DNA of 64,000 nucleotides, from the NCBI GenBank assembly GCA_029858285.1, contig JAOUFN010000008.1:1-64000 (forward strand), given 5' to 3'. Position numbers and translations under genes: made by a program. Positions 16,423-24,851 of this stretch are shown one piece after another. The DNA comes from Nitrospirota bacterium. Its GTDB lineage: Bacteria > Nitrospirota > JACRHL01. Numbering within the stretch: the first letter of the stretch is position 1; each line of letters begins with the position of its first letter. The notes under the pieces were generated by a model that saw only the letters and a list, made by a program, of their open reading frames with translations, was not told the DNA's origin and did no database searches.

Positions 16423-17703
16423 TCACTCCTCGATCCGCGGGGTGATGAATACCAGCAACTCCCGGACGGTTTCGGATTTCACGTTGTTTTCAAACAGCAG
16501 CCCGATCAGAGGCAGTTTGTTGAGGAACGGTATTCGCTTGGTGGAGGTGTTTTGCTCTTGCTCGTAGATGCCACCGATCACAGTAGTTTCACCGTTCATC
16601 ATCAGCACAGTGGTTTCGGCGTGGCGGGTGGCAATGGTGATTTCGCCGTTGATGATTTCGGGGGCATCCTTGTTGACCGAAATTTCCAAGGATACCCGAC
16701 CGTCACCGGTGATGCGGGGGGTAACCTGCAGTCCCAGTACGGCGGGGATGAGCTGGACCTTGGTGCCCTCGGAACTCACCGTGCGGAAGGGAATCTGGTT
16801 ACCGGCCTGAATGGAGGCCTTTTCGTTGTCCAGCACGGTGATTTTGGGCGAGGAGATGACCTTGTTGAGGCCCTGCGTTTCGCCGGCGTCCAGACGCAGA
16901 TCCAGGGCCAGAGGGGTTCCGATCAGGCGCCCGAAACTGAAGCCAAGGTTGCCTTCCGTGGCACCTCCTGGCAGGTTCACCGAGATGTCCGGAGCCAGGT
17001 AACTTGTGGCGCCGTAGACTGAAGCGGCGCCTCCCCACTGAATGCCCAGGTTGCGGCTGAAGGTAGGGGTCACCTGCACGATGCGGGCCTCGATGGTTAC
17101 CTGCGGGGTGGGGCGGTCCATGTCCCGGATCAGCTTCGCCACCAGGTCCATGTTGCTGGCAATTTCCTTGACGATCAGGGTTTTGGTGCGATCTTCCACG
17201 GAAACGGTGCCGCGGTTGGACAGGATGGAGCCACCCGGAGAACCTTGTCCGTCGGTGATCAGTTTTTTCATGTCGTCCGGCTTGGCGTAGTGCACGGAGA
17301 TCATGCGCGTGGTCAACGACTCGGCGCTTTCGATGGCCGCTTCGGCCCGGGAAGCCTCGTCACGTTGCCGTGCCAATGCCGTCAGCGTGTCGATACGCAG
17401 GACGTTGCCTTCCTCTTCCATGCCCAGGCCACCCACCTTGAGGACCAGGTCCAGGGCCTGGTCCCAGGGAACCTTCTCAAGCTTGAGGGTCACCGTGCCC
17501 TTGACCGAATCGGAGATGACCACGTTGCGCCCGCTGACGTCGGTGATCAGTTGCAGTACCTGCCGGATTTGTGCGTCCTGAAAATCCAGAGAGATGCGTT
17601 CTCCGGACCAGCGGCTGGCCTGGAGGGTGACGCCCCCTTGCGGCATGGCGACGCCCGCTATCAGCACGGATCCGAGTACGCAGGCGGTTATCAGTCGTTT
17701 CAT
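16423..17703 (-). CDS. pilQ: Type IV pilus secretin PilQ, short form without AMIN domains
   Basis: The 426-residue secretin forms the outer-membrane channel for the pilus. After a signal peptide comes an STN/N0-like domain (ISLDFQDAQIRQVLQLITDV, about 37-56; VPWDQALDLVLKVGGL), an N1-type domain (about 130-200: MISVHYAKPDDMKKLI), and the secretin core ending in the conserved IPFLNKLPLIGLLF and ELLVFITPRIEE. Typical PilQ is 700 residues or more because of N-terminal AMIN domains that bind peptidoglycan; none is present. It overlaps pilP by four bases and ends the pilMNOPQ block, followed at once by a lipoprotein gene. Confidence 0.93.
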   Translation of the reverse strand: MKRLITACVLGSVLIAGVAMPQGGVTLQASRWSGERISLDFQDAQIRQVLQLITDVSGRNVVISDSVKGTVTLKLEKVPWDQALDLVLKVGGLGMEEEGNVLRIDTLTALARQRDEASRAEAAIESAESLTTRMISVHYAKPDDMKKLITDGQGSPGGSILSNRGTVSVEDRTKTLIVKEIASNMDLVAKLIRDMDRPTPQVTIEARIVQVTPTFSRNLGIQWGGAASVYGATSYLAPDISVNLPGGATEGNLGFSFGRLIGTPLALDLRLDAGETQGLNKVISSPKITVLDNEKASIQAGNQIPFRTVSSEGTKVQLIPAVLGLQVTPRITGDGRVSLEISVNKDAPEIINGEITIATRHAETTVLMMNGETTVIGGIYEQEQNTSTKRIPFLNKLPLIGLLFENNVKSETVRELLVFITPRIEE

Positions 17704-18515
17704 GGAGTCACCTCATCGGGCCGGAGGGCCAGCGGTGTTTCAATGCGGATTTTTGTGCCGTTCACCGTTGTATCCCATTCCTCGACGATCACTGTGTTGC
17801 GGGTGATCTTGCGGACGACACCGCCGTTCTGGCCGATGGCCGTGCCGCGACGAATCGTATACCCCTTGCCGTCCTGGGTGATGACCCGCGCGTAGCCACC
17901 GTGGGCGGACCAGACGATGCCCACTAGTTTGAATTCGGACAGTTGGATCGTTTCCAACACCGCATTGGGGTTATTGAAATCAGTTTTCCGCTGCTGCGGC
18001 AAGGCAAATGGGTCCCGTAATCCACGCCCGGTGTAGGCGAATGGCACCGGCGATCCAATATCCTCAGCTTCTTCCTTTGCCGGGATTCCAGGCAAACCAC
18101 CGACTCCGGGGCGACCGCCAGCAGCCGGCATTTGCGTCGGCAGCCCCCCCCCTGCCGGGATGGCGGTTGGCATGGCCGCTTGCGGCGTGGTCGGGGCCGC
18201 AGGTGTAGTCGGGGCCGCAGGTGTGGTCGGGGCCGCAGTGGGCAAAGCCGGTTTCGGCGTGGCCGGGGCGGCGGGTAGGGCCGGGGTGGCAGCGGGCAAA
18301 GCCGGTTTCGGCGCGGCCGGGGCGCCAGCAGGCGGAACAAGGGCGGGCAGGTCTGCGGGTGCGGCGGTCTGCGGGGGCGTCAACGGCGGCAATGCCGATG
18401 GATCGGCTGCTGTGGCCGCGGTCCCTGCGGCCGCAACGATGCCAAGGAGAGCCGCCAGCAGGAAAACCCACAGCGTCACTCGTGGGCGCAGCATATGGTG
18501 CTTGCTTCGCGTCAC
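17700..18515 (-). CDS. pilP: Type IV pilus assembly protein PilP with a long Ala/Pro/Thr linker
   Basis: The 271-residue protein bridges the inner-membrane PilN/PilO complex and PilQ in the periplasm. An N-terminal hydrophobic helix (LWVFLLAALLGIVAAAG) is followed by about 120 residues of Ala/Pro/Thr repeats, then the folded PilP domain (GRGLRDPFALPQ, SEFKLVGIVWSAHGGYARV, IRRGTAIGQNGGVV). PilP is usually a lipoprotein, but I see no lipobox cysteine, so this one is probably held by its uncleaved helix. The linker is encoded by direct repeats and probably varies in length between strains. It lies between pilO and pilQ with a four-base overlap to pilQ. Confidence 0.9.
   Translation of the reverse strand: MTRSKHHMLRPRVTLWVFLLAALLGIVAAAGTAATAADPSALPPLTPPQTAAPADLPALVPPAGAPAAPKPALPAATPALPAAPATPKPALPTAAPTTPAAPTTPAAPTTPQAAMPTAIPAGGGLPTQMPAAGGRPGVGGLPGIPAKEEAEDIGSPVPFAYTGRGLRDPFALPQQRKTDFNNPNAVLETIQLSEFKLVGIVWSAHGGYARVITQDGKGYTIRRGTAIGQNGGVVRKITRNTVIVEEWDTTVNGTKIRIETPLALRPDEVTP
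18187..18240 (-). repeat. Three 18-bp tandem repeats in the pilP linker
   Basis: Three near-identical 18-base units (18187-18204, 18205-18222, 18223-18240) encode repeated Ala-Pro-Thr-Thr-Pro-Ala units. The period is a multiple of three, so copy-number change would only alter linker length. Confidence 0.85.
18240..18324 (-). repeat. 54-bp-spaced direct repeat in the pilP linker
   Basis: A roughly 30-base sequence at about 18240-18270 recurs almost unchanged at about 18294-18324, encoding repeated Pro-Ala-Ala-Pro and Pro-Lys-Pro-Ala-Leu-Pro segments. The 54-base spacing is in frame. Confidence 0.75.
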
Positions 18516-18518
18516 GTC

Positions 18519-19187
18519 CTAGTGGCCTTTTTCTGTCAGCTTGGCCCCTGGGGGGGTGGGGCCCTTACCCTTCGCACCGGGTTTTTCTGCAGCCCCGCAC
18601 GTTCCCGCCGCTTCCGCTCCTGGAGGAGGGGCTGCGAAGGCGGTTGCCGTAAATCCGGTACTCAGGCGGGAGGATTCCTTGTTTTTGTCCGCCTTGATGT
18701 GGACCTTGGAGAAATTGACGATACGGTCGAGCTGTCCCAAGTACTCGAAAAATACCCCCAACTGGTGATAACTCCCCTCCACCTCAAGGTGAATGGGCAG
18801 TTCCTGGTACAAACAATTCGGATTCTGCTTTTCGTCATCCGGGCGCCAAACCTGGAGAGAGAGCCCGGCTCGGGAACCGGAGTTGGAAATCTGCTTGAGC
18901 AGGGTATCCACCTCGAAGGTATCCGGAAGCTGTCGCTTTTGTTGTTCCAGTAACGTCTGCAACCGCTTGTTTTCATTTATCAATTGGTCAAGGCGCTTCA
19001 TCTTTGCCTGGGCGATTGCCAATTCACCGTCGAGCGCAATCCCCTTGGCTTTCAGATCGGTAATGGACTGAATCTGGGGCCAGATACCGAGCAGCCCCAC
19101 CAGCAATACCGTTACCGCCACGGCACCGCCGGTCACACCCTTGCGCTGCTTGGGTGTGAGGTTCTTGATGGCGTCCATCGGTTTCAC
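18519..19187 (-). CDS. pilO: Type IV pilus inner-membrane alignment protein PilO
   Basis: The 222-residue protein has a short cytoplasmic start, one transmembrane helix (GGAVAVTVLLVGLLGIWPQI, about 21-40), a coiled coil (about 45-95, DGELAIAQAKMKRLDQLINE) and a ferredoxin-like periplasmic domain that includes LPIHLEVEGSYHQLGVFFEY. It pairs with PilN to align the pilus machine through the periplasm. The C-terminus ends in a Gly/Pro/Ala-rich tail. It overlaps pilN by four bases and precedes pilP by three. Confidence 0.93.
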   Translation of the reverse strand: MKPMDAIKNLTPKQRKGVTGGAVAVTVLLVGLLGIWPQIQSITDLKAKGIALDGELAIAQAKMKRLDQLINENKRLQTLLEQQKRQLPDTFEVDTLLKQISNSGSRAGLSLQVWRPDDEKQNPNCLYQELPIHLEVEGSYHQLGVFFEYLGQLDRIVNFSKVHIKADKNKESSRLSTGFTATAFAAPPPGAEAAGTCGAAEKPGAKGKGPTPPGAKLTEKGH

Positions 19188-19789
19188 GGGATCTTGGATC
19201 CTGCGGGGGCGGCTACAGGCTCGCCGGTCACAATGACGGCCCGGATGGTAAATTCAAAGGCCGACATCCCTTCACGGCTGGAGCGCTTGGACTCCTTGAG
19301 TTGCACGCCGCTGATCAGATCCAGCTGTTTCAGTTCACGCAGCATTTCCACAATGTCGGTGTTGGAAAGCGCCATGCCGGTGATCTCCACGATCTCCTTT
19401 TTGGTTTTGGTGTCCTCCGATTCTTCAATTTCCGTCAACCACACCTGATTTGGCATGTGATGGGCCAGGGCGTCGAGGAATCGCACCGGTCGCGTCTGGT
19501 GCTTGCGAAGGCGGCGGATGACTGCGATTTTTTCCTCGAAGCGGGCCTTGTTCTCCTCGAAATTGGCAATCTGCTTGCTGTCGTTCTTGAGCTTGTCGAT
19601 CTGCGCGTTCATTTCGTCGTTGTGGCTTTCCAGCGTGCTGGCGTTTGCAAGCAGAACACCGGTGGCGACAAAGCCGACGATCATGGTGGCCACTACCGCA
19701 GCCACTGTGATGGCGATGAAATTGCGGACCTCGACGGTTTTCTTGGAAACACGTCCGCGCTTTTGTGGGAGGAGATTGATGTGGATCAT
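19184..19789 (-). CDS. pilN: Type IV pilus assembly protein PilN
   Basis: The 201-residue protein opens with MIHINLLPQKR, the conserved INLLP motif that docks into the groove of PilM. One transmembrane helix follows (ITVAAVVATMIVGFVATGVL), then a coiled coil rich in Asn, Lys and Glu, and a periplasmic ferredoxin-like domain (VWLTEIEE...VEITGMALSN). Its ATG shares a base with the pilM stop, consistent with coupled translation of the two partners. Confidence 0.95.
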   Translation of the reverse strand: MIHINLLPQKRGRVSKKTVEVRNFIAITVAAVVATMIVGFVATGVLLANASTLESHNDEMNAQIDKLKNDSKQIANFEENKARFEEKIAVIRRLRKHQTRPVRFLDALAHHMPNQVWLTEIEESEDTKTKKEIVEITGMALSNTDIVEMLRELKQLDLISGVQLKESKRSSREGMSAFEFTIRAVIVTGEPVAAPAGSKIP

Positions 19790-20901
19790 CAGTCAGCCAG
19801 CCTGCGGGTGGCGAGTCCTGCGGCAACGCCGAGGAACGGGGCATCTTGCTTGAGCACTTCGGGGTCAATTCCCTTGGCGATATGCAGGTTGGCGAACGGG
19901 TTGAACAGTTCCACCGGGATGCCCAGACGGTCGGCGACCTGTTCCACCAGACCGGAGGCCTTGGCGCCACCCCCGGAAAGATAAACGCGGCTGACCTGCT
20001 GGGATTGGACGGTGCTGCGGAAGTAATCGAAGGTGCGACCGATCTCGGCGGCGACTTCGCCGTTGGTGTCCTGGACGATGGCCAGCACCCGGTCTTCGTC
20101 GATGCCTTCAATGGCTTCGCCGCACTTGGCGCGTTCCGCCTCCATGAAACTGATGTTCAGCGATTTCTGGATTTCCTCGGTGTAGCGGCTGCCACCCATG
20201 GAAATGTCGCGAGTGAACGCCGAAACGCCGTCCACCAACACATTGATGTTGATCACCGTGGCGCCGATGTTGACCAACCCCACGATGGGGTCGCCGGCGC
20301 CATAATTGGCGCAAAAGATGTTTTCCAGGCCGAAGGCGTCCACGTCCACTACCACGACGGAGGCGCCTGCCTCTTCCACCATGGCAATCATCTCGCTGAC
20401 GCGGTCCTTCTTGGCCGCCACCAGCAGCACCGGCATCTGCCCCTCGGGGGCGGGTCGGCTATCGTTGTCCATGATGTGGAAATCAAGGTGGACATCGCTG
20501 ATCTCGAACGGAATGTACTGTTCGGCCTCAACCGCAATGGCGGCGCCGAGCTCATCCTCGTCCATGATCGGCAGATTGATTTTTTTGACGATCACTGAAT
20601 TGCCCGCTACCGAGATCGCCACCTTTTTGGTGGGCACCTTGGTTTCGGTAAACAGGCTGCGAATGGTGTCCGCCACCTGCGAGGCGTCCATCACCGCACC
20701 ATCCACGATAGCGTCGGGGTCAAGCTCCGCAAGGGCATAGTGCTCCAGCGTAAACTCGCCGTCCTTTTCCGCCAGATGTACCAGCTTGACGTTGCTGGAA
20801 CCGATGTCGAGGCCAATCAGGGGGCCGCTCTGAAGGTTCGGCAGAAACTGGAGTAACTGCTGAAGCTTCGGATGCTGCAGGATCCGCTGGAAAGACATCA
20901 C
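19789..20901 (-). CDS. pilM: Type IV pilus assembly ATPase-fold protein PilM
   Basis: The 370-residue actin-like cytoplasmic protein binds PilN and helps link the pilus base to the motor. The ATPase-fold phosphate loops are visible as IGLDIGSSNVKLVHL (about 32-46) and a later LVNIGATVININV. The SHS2 insertion and the YLSGGGAKASGL adenosine motif follow. It heads the operon. A strong ribosome site (AGGAGGTGGAGTG) precedes ATG 20901. Upstream (20902-21064) a TACAAT element is seen, but without a well-spaced -35 box, so the promoter is not assigned. Confidence 0.95.
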   Translation of the reverse strand: MMSFQRILQHPKLQQLLQFLPNLQSGPLIGLDIGSSNVKLVHLAEKDGEFTLEHYALAELDPDAIVDGAVMDASQVADTIRSLFTETKVPTKKVAISVAGNSVIVKKINLPIMDEDELGAAIAVEAEQYIPFEISDVHLDFHIMDNDSRPAPEGQMPVLLVAAKKDRVSEMIAMVEEAGASVVVVDVDAFGLENIFCANYGAGDPIVGLVNIGATVININVLVDGVSAFTRDISMGGSRYTEEIQKSLNISFMEAERAKCGEAIEGIDEDRVLAIVQDTNGEVAAEIGRTFDYFRSTVQSQQVSRVYLSGGGAKASGLVEQVADRLGIPVELFNPFANLHIAKGIDPEVLKQDAPFLGVAAGLATRRLAD

Positions 20902-21064
20902 TCCACCTCCTTATGAAGTGACGCAGCCATATGCCGCACGGTCGGGATTGTACCCGGTCGTGCCGACATTGTGGGCGTCAAATTTTTGTTGGTGTGTGGT
21001 TTTTCCATGCCTTCCCTGGCGCCGACTGCTCGGTAACCTGTAATTCCCTTGTGGCCGTAGGCCG

Positions 21065-21709
21065 TCACTTGTTTTTGCCCGTCCGTGGGCGCTGTCGGGA
21101 GGGGGCCGAAACACCCTGCCAGCGGGGGGTGATATCCCCGCCTGCCCCAAGATTATCCAATATCCGTGCCACAACAAAGTCCACCAGATCGTTGACACTT
21201 TGTGGCCGGGTGTAAAACGCAGGCATCGCAGGCAGTATGCGGACCCCGGGTACGGCCGCCAGGGTGCGCATGTTGTCCAGGTGAATCAGGCTCAGAGGGG
21301 TTTCCCTGGGCACCAGGATCAGCGGTCGGCCCTCCTTCATGTGGACGTCTGCGGCGCGGCCAAGCAGGGTGTCGGACAGGCCGTGGGCAATACTGGCAAG
21401 TGTCTTCATGGAGCAGGGCGCCACCACCATGCCATCGGTGGGAACGCTGCCGCTGGCGATGGTGGCGTAGAGGTTGCGCGGGTCGTGAACCTGCAATTCA
21501 GCGGCGCCGGGGGCGTGGGCGGAAAGGGCGCGGGAGGCCGCTTCTGGCCCCTGCCCCAGGTCAAGCCCGGTTTCATCGCGCACAATGCTGCGCGCGGTGT
21601 CAGAAATCACCACGTGCAGTGCGTGGCCCTGGAGGGCCAGGGCCGCGATCAGGCGCGTGCCGTAAACAGCGCCACTGGCGCCGCTGATGCCAACCACGTA
21701 GGTGGCCAT
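21065..21709 (-). CDS. ubiX: Flavin prenyltransferase UbiX
   Basis: The 214-residue enzyme makes prenylated FMN for UbiD-type decarboxylases. It opens MATYVVGISGASGAVYGTRL, the flavin-binding P-loop-like start, which fixes ATG 21709 as the start although the frame is open 27 codons upstream. MVVAPCSMKTLASIAHG and LILVPRETPLSLIHLDNM are the other conserved segments, and the YTRPQSVNDLVDFVVARILD end matches the family. No ubiD is in the window. It follows rapZ by 126 bases on the same strand. A basic tail of about 20 residues (PSRQRPRTGKNK) is a small extension. Confidence 0.95.
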   Translation of the reverse strand: MATYVVGISGASGAVYGTRLIAALALQGHALHVVISDTARSIVRDETGLDLGQGPEAASRALSAHAPGAAELQVHDPRNLYATIASGSVPTDGMVVAPCSMKTLASIAHGLSDTLLGRAADVHMKEGRPLILVPRETPLSLIHLDNMRTLAAVPGVRILPAMPAFYTRPQSVNDLVDFVVARILDNLGAGGDITPRWQGVSAPSRQRPRTGKNK

Positions 21710-21835
21710 GTCCCTCCCTGAACGGCCCGCCCTGAGAGGGGCGGGGATCTGCTTCCCTGCGATCCTCACTGGCGGTACCTTCCTGGTCACGCCAGCCGGA
21801 TCAATTCCTGTCTGCCCGCCCGATCGCGATCCCCC

Positions 21836-22735
21836 TCAGATGGTGTCGGCCTCTTGCTGTGCCTTCGCCTTTGGGGCGTCGCGCAGTCGCAATTCCACCA
21901 CATGCCCCGCCTGGCGCAGACGCTGTGCCAGTTCGCCAGCCATCACTACCGAACGGTGTTTTCCACCTGTACAGCCGATGCCCACGGTAAGGTAACTGCG
22001 CCCTTCCCGTGCGTATTCCGGGATGGAAAAGGCCAGCAACCCCTCCAGTCGTTCCAGCAGTGGTCCTGTCCGAGGATCGGCCAAAACATGGTCTCGTACC
22101 GCCGGATGCTCACCAGTGTGTGCCGTGAGCTCGGGGACGAAATGTGGATTTGACAGAAAACGGACGTCGAAAAGCAAATCTGCTTCCAACGGGATGCCGT
22201 ACTTGAACCCGAAGGCGACAAGGGAGATCGTCAATGTTTTGGCGGACGACTGTCGGCCGTAGTGGCTTTGAATGTAATTGCGCAAATCGTGGATCGACCA
22301 TGTGGATGTGTCGATGCGCCGCTCGGCGGTGTTGCGCAAGGGAGCCAGCAGATCCCGTTCCTTGAGGATACCCTCAATAACACCCCCGTCTGGGGACAGA
22401 GGGTGGGGGCGGCGGGTTTCCGAGTAGCGACGGATGAGTACTGCGTCGTCGGCGTCCATAAACACGGTTTCCACCCGGTGCCCCATGGAGCGCAGGCGTG
22501 CGATGGGTTCGGTGCCGGCCTCAAGGAAGAAACGCTCTCGCACGTCCACCACCAGGGCGATCTTGTCTACCTGATGGTGGGGTTGGCTAAACAGCTCGGC
22601 GAACGGGGGGATAAGGGTGAGGGGCAGATTGTCGACACAGAAATACCCCGCGTCCTCAAGGAAATTGAGGGCGTGGCTCTTGCCCGAGCCCGAGGTGCCG
22701 GTCAGAACGACAAAATGAATGGGCGGATGGGTCAC
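21836..22735 (-). CDS. rapZ: RapZ/YvcJ-family nucleotide-binding RNase adapter
   Basis: About 299 residues with Walker A GTSGSGKS near the N-terminus, VDNLPLTLIPPF, DADDAVLIRRYSETRRPHPL, VAFGFKYGIPLEADLLFDVR and the C-terminal TVGIGCTGGKHRSVV. In E. coli the protein presents small RNAs GlmY/GlmZ to RNase E and so controls GlmS; elsewhere it acts in cell-wall homeostasis. I choose GTG 22735, preceded by GAGAGGGG; ATG 22777 (313 residues) is open but lacks a ribosome site. It lies 42-84 bases after hpf. The ptsN and hprK genes that often sit between hpf and rapZ are absent. Confidence 0.92.
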   Translation of the reverse strand: MTHPPIHFVVLTGTSGSGKSHALNFLEDAGYFCVDNLPLTLIPPFAELFSQPHHQVDKIALVVDVRERFFLEAGTEPIARLRSMGHRVETVFMDADDAVLIRRYSETRRPHPLSPDGGVIEGILKERDLLAPLRNTAERRIDTSTWSIHDLRNYIQSHYGRQSSAKTLTISLVAFGFKYGIPLEADLLFDVRFLSNPHFVPELTAHTGEHPAVRDHVLADPRTGPLLERLEGLLAFSIPEYAREGRSYLTVGIGCTGGKHRSVVMAGELAQRLRQAGHVVELRLRDAPKAKAQQEADTI

Positions 22736-22819
22736 CGCAATCGTCCCCTCTCCCGCTCCGGATGCCTGCGGGGACATCCGGTCGCCGTGTGCGCGGTGGA
22801 TGGCCGGAGCATCCCGCTT

Positions 22820-23167
22820 TCAGTCGGTCAGTTCGTCCCCGACGATGGTGGCTGCTTCATCCGCCAGGGAGGTGCCCCCCTTGTGGTGGACATTCTTGCC
22901 CTTGTAACGGCGCAACTGCTGTTCGATTTTATCCATGGCGCCATCGATGGATGCGTACATCTCCGCTCCTTCTTCCTTGGCGGTAAGCTGCTCGCCCTTG
23001 ACGTGCAGGATAATCTCCGCAATGTGGCGCAGCTTGTTCACCTCCAGAACCACCCGTGCCCCGTAGGAGCGATTCACATATTTTTCCGCCTTGGCGATGC
23101 GGCTGTGCACATAGTCGCGAAGGGCCGGGGTGATTTCCATCTGGCGGGCGGTGATGTCCACTTCCAT
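22820..23167 (-). CDS. hpf: Ribosome hibernation promoting factor, short form
   Basis: A 115-residue protein of the HPF/YfiA (S30AE) family that binds the ribosomal A and P sites in stationary phase. It starts MEVDITARQMEITPALRDYV, continues ARVVLEVNKLRHIAEIILHV, and ends soon after the YASIDGAMDKIEQQLRRYKG helix. The C-terminal dimerisation domain of long HPF is missing. Start ATG 23167 follows AAAGGAGC. It lies downstream of rpoN, the standard position in many Gram-negatives. Confidence 0.94.
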   Translation of the reverse strand: MEVDITARQMEITPALRDYVHSRIAKAEKYVNRSYGARVVLEVNKLRHIAEIILHVKGEQLTAKEEGAEMYASIDGAMDKIEQQLRRYKGKNVHHKGGTSLADEAATIVGDELTD

Positions 23168-23234
23168 GGGGGCGGGCTCCTTTTGAAAAAAATTCTTCAG
23201 CAGTCCAGGTTGGCAACTTCCGGATACTGGGGGA

Positions 23235-23240
23235 ATTATA
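23235..23240 (-). promoter_or_regulatory. Candidate -10 element upstream of hpf
   Basis: A perfect TATAAT lies on the minus strand in the rpoN-hpf gap, about 68 bases before the hpf start. No good -35 box is found at 17 bases. An hpf promoter independent of rpoN is plausible but weakly supported. Confidence 0.3.
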
Positions 23241-23243
23241 GTG

Positions 23244-24728
23244 TCAAAACGGTCGTTTGCGCCGGTTTGACGGGGGAATGTTGAGTTCTGTCCGGTATTT
23301 GGCCACGGTGCGGCGGGCTACCACGACGTTGCGTCCCCGCAGGATTTTGACGATCTCCTGGTCCTTGAGGGGGTTGGTAGGGTTCTCGTCGGCCACCAGC
23401 AGGCGGATGGTTTCCCGCACCGACACCGAGGATACGTCCTCGCCGTAGCCCCCGACCCGCGCTAGTCCGCTGTTGAAGAAATACTTCAATTCGAGGATGC
23501 CGTGGGGGGTGTGCATGTACTTGTTGGTAGTCACGCGGCTGATGGTGGACTCGTGCATACTGATGTCGTCCGCCACCTGCTTCAGGATCAGGGGTTTGAG
23601 GTGGCTGACGCCAAAGTCGAAGAATTCGCGCTGGAAACGCACGATGCTTTCCGCCACGCGCACGATGGTGCGGTTACGCTGTTCGATGCTCTTGATCATC
23701 CACAGCGCGGAGCGCAGCTTGCCATCAAGGTATTCGCGGGCCTCGCTGGGCGCCTGATCGCGGTTGGCCAGCATCTTGCGGTAGTAGGGGCTGATGCGCA
23801 GCCGTGGCAGACCCTCGTCATTGAGGCGCACGCGGTATTCGCCGTCCACCGGAATCACGTATACGTCGGGGGTGATGGTGAAATTTTGTGTGGTGGCAAA
23901 CGGTCGCCCCGGCTTGGGTTCCAGCCCCTCGATCACCTTGGCGGCCTGGTGGACCTCTTCCGGCTTGATCTTGAGGGCGCGGGCGATCTGCGGATAGCGG
24001 CGCCGTTCCAGGTCTTCCAGGTGATTGGCGACGATCTGCTCCACAGTGGTGTCTTCCAGGTCCAGTTGAGAGACCTGGATGAGCAGGCATTCCCGCAGGT
24101 TGCGGGCGCCGACGCCAGCCGGATCGAATTCCTGGATGACTCCGAGAATGCGTTCCACGTCGGCTTCCGGGGCGTTGCAGGCGGTGGCGATTTCGGCTAT
24201 TTCGGTGCGCAGGTAGCCATCGTCGTCGATGTTGCCGATGATCTCCTCTCCGATCGCCATCTCACGCTCGGAGAGCGGGCACATGCGCAACTGCCAGCTC
24301 AGGTGTTCACCAAGGCTGGTGGTGCCGGCCAAAGTCTGCTCGAAGGAAGGCAACTCGTCGGGGGCGGAATCCACTCCGCCAAAGTCGCGGCCATCCCCCA
24401 TGTCCTGGGCAAAATATTCTTCCCACTTGTAGCCCAGGGATTCGGCGTCGTCATCCATGGGACGGTCGTCCATGGGGCGCTCGTCCAGGGTGGGTGACGG
24501 GGTGAGGGGGGGATCTGCCGTGTCAGGAGCAGTCTCGGCGTCCACGGGGAGGTTGGACTCCGGCTCGTCCGCGAGATCGGCCTCCTCCATGGTCGGATTT
24601 TCCATCATCTCTTCGTCGATGGCCTGTTCCAGTTCCTGGCGCGACAACTGGAGCAGACGGATGGCCATCTGCAGTTGCGGCGTCATCACCAGTTTCTGGG
24701 TGAGAAGCGGACGGAGAGTGAGTTTCAT
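23244..24728 (-). CDS. rpoN: RNA polymerase sigma-54 factor
   Basis: The 494-residue factor directs transcription from -24/-12 promoters together with AAA+ activators. The N-terminal activator-interaction region is Gln/Leu-rich (KLVMTPQLQMAIRLLQLSR), followed by an acidic region II (about 55-105), the core-binding domain and the DNA-binding HTH. The RpoN box ARRTVAKYR is intact near the C-terminus. ATG 24728 is preferred over the open GTG at 24737. It sits between lptB (123-base gap) and hpf, a conserved linkage. No enhancer-binding activator is in the window, and I found no convincing sigma-54 promoter here. Confidence 0.97.
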   Translation of the reverse strand: MKLTLRPLLTQKLVMTPQLQMAIRLLQLSRQELEQAIDEEMMENPTMEEADLADEPESNLPVDAETAPDTADPPLTPSPTLDERPMDDRPMDDDAESLGYKWEEYFAQDMGDGRDFGGVDSAPDELPSFEQTLAGTTSLGEHLSWQLRMCPLSEREMAIGEEIIGNIDDDGYLRTEIAEIATACNAPEADVERILGVIQEFDPAGVGARNLRECLLIQVSQLDLEDTTVEQIVANHLEDLERRRYPQIARALKIKPEEVHQAAKVIEGLEPKPGRPFATTQNFTITPDVYVIPVDGEYRVRLNDEGLPRLRISPYYRKMLANRDQAPSEAREYLDGKLRSALWMIKSIEQRNRTIVRVAESIVRFQREFFDFGVSHLKPLILKQVADDISMHESTISRVTTNKYMHTPHGILELKYFFNSGLARVGGYGEDVSSVSVRETIRLLVADENPTNPLKDQEIVKILRGRNVVVARRTVAKYRTELNIPPSNRRKRPF

Positions 24729-24851
24729 ACCTGACACGTTGCAACCAACCTTGCCGGATAAGCGGCCAAATAACGGACCGTGACGTTCAACCTATCGGCA
24801 TTCCGGGGCCGAGGGTTTACCTGATTCCACACGCGCAGACCCCGGGGCTCG

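Noticed and set aside
18187-18324. Short repeats considered as a CRISPR array
   Set aside because: Units are in-frame coding repeats with no unique spacers, and no cas genes are present.
20902-21064. A promoter for pilM using TTGACG and TACAAT
   Set aside because: The two boxes are 23 bases apart, too far for a sigma-70 promoter, and no sigma-54 pattern fits either.
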